Shown in pieces: positions 63,801 to 64,000 of a DNA stretch of 64,000 bases. Origin of the DNA: BJGV01 sp965205785 (GTDB lineage Bacteria > Pseudomonadota > Gammaproteobacteria > Burkholderiales > Nitrosomonadaceae); NCBI GenBank assembly GCA_965205785.1, contig OZ242188.1:2046001-2110000 (forward strand), read 5' to 3'. The notes beneath the pieces were generated by a model that saw only the letters and a list, made by a program, of their open reading frames with translations, was not told the DNA's origin and searched no databases. The position numbers were made by a program, and so were the translations under genes. The first letter of the stretch is position 1; every line of letters begins with the position of its first letter.

Positions 63801-64000
63801 TTCGTGGTTTTGGTAGTTTTGGAAGAATTAAGAAAACATCTAATGCTACGGTGTTAATCATGATACAGCCGGCCTGGCCTTTGGTGCAGATCATGAATGG
63901 CGAGATTTTGTAATTGGTATTGCAGGCAGTTACGCACGAAGTGATGCTGATACTTTGGGAGGTAATATTGATATCAACAGCTATCAGGTGGCAGGCTATG
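60865..64000 (+). pseudogene. Large autotransporter, frameshifted and cut by the window edge
   Basis: TTG start 60865 with AGAGG upstream; signal peptide to about residue 36 (PARAD). The passenger is a beta-helix of ten 50-residue repeats (61225-62724), then LNFNHTDTNYFFTNNGTANG, an AT-linker (autochaperone-like, FAPGNSIGTTNVSGNVVFNAGSNYEVEVDAAG) and the start of the beta-barrel (GLWLRGFGSFGRI). Two frameshifts interrupt it: an extra T in GGTTAG near 62778 (frame restored as VNGRSGTATLNF) and a missing G near 63850 (restored as NATGVNHDTAGLAFGADHEWRDFVIG). The barrel continues past 64000. It is exported by the Sec route and would display the repeats on the cell surface. Confidence 0.9.
61225..62724 (+). 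repeat. 150-bp (50-residue) repeats, ten copies
   Basis: Units begin at (V/L)(D/T)G(A/S/T/V)(G/S)SxWxN and end before the next. Period 150 bp exactly. Bases 61246-61411 and 61996-62161 are nearly identical, 750 bp (five units) apart. Units at 61831 and 62281 are also nearly identical (450 bp, three units). Recent segmental duplication or recombination is implied. Confidence 0.9.

Noticed and set aside
1..64000. tRNA or rRNA genes
   Set aside because: No T-loop-like GGTTCRANTCC with matching stems and no GC-rich conserved rRNA stretch was found by eye. A covariance search would settle this.

Overview
This 64 kb window is AT-rich chromosomal DNA (roughly one third G+C by eye) from a Gram-negative bacterium. 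Outer-membrane lipoproteins, a phosphate porin, a type II secretion operon with a secretin, an autotransporter and OxyR/KatA all point to Pseudomonadota. The secretion operon uses PilM/N/O/P-like inner-membrane proteins, an arrangement seen in Betaproteobacteria and a few neighbouring groups. I cannot fix the family. No rRNA, tRNA or CRISPR array was recognised. Genes are short, often single, and separated by long AT-rich spacers with many small secreted or membrane proteins.

Layout. 1-8 kb: small exported proteins, including a DUF3012 lipoprotein and an Arg-rich protein built from 29-residue tandem repeats, plus a hemerythrin, an astacin-type metalloprotease, a pilin-like protein, a CDGSH protein and an Slp lipoprotein. 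8-11.5 kb: a phosphate-starvation block (PsiE, OprP/OprO-type porin, PstS) with a phased array of PHO-box-like 11-mers before the porin. 11.5-14.1 kb: divergent oxyR and katA. 14.1-23 kb: an accessory region with a nonapeptide-repeat protein, an Xre regulator with a 21-bp palindrome, broken Sel1 genes, a truncated sigma-28 gene, a hydrolase and a TauE-type permease. It is bracketed by four repeats that look like integrase arm/core sites and ends at a truncated tyrosine integrase, so it resembles a decayed integrative element. 23-37.7 kb: mixed single genes (MazG-like, uracil-DNA glycosylase family, SLC13 permease, beta-CASP nuclease, SIMPL, frameshifted VanX-like dipeptidase, methyltransferase, Lys/Glu-rich coiled-coil membrane protein, Sel1). 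38-39.4 kb: two paralogous terminase-small-subunit-like HTH proteins flanking an unknown gene. 39.8-43.6 kb: two multicopper-oxidase genes in tandem. 43.7-53.4 kb: one long reverse-strand type II secretion operon, gspG-gspF-gspE-pilM-pilN-pilO-pilP-gspD plus three pseudopilins. 54.3-60.6 kb: housekeeping and stress genes (adhesin-E-like, SNase, DUF389, dodecin, YegP, HtpX, YHS, GlxA-type AraC). 60.9-64 kb: the first part of a large repetitive autotransporter, cut by the window edge.

The strongest candidate for a new system is the multicopper-oxidase pair. The first protein keeps only the first two copper-ligand motifs (H115/H117, H163/H165). The second keeps only the last two (H225/H228/H230 and H280-C281-H282...H286...M291). 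The losses are reciprocal, so a complete trinuclear copper centre could form only between the two proteins. The second protein also carries a plastocyanin-like domain and a YVTN-type beta-propeller.

A recurring oddity is single-base indels in short homopolymers inside otherwise well-conserved genes (Sel1 near 16704, VanX near 31428, gspE near 51467, autotransporter near 62778 and 63850). They may be assembly errors or real decay, and reads would decide.
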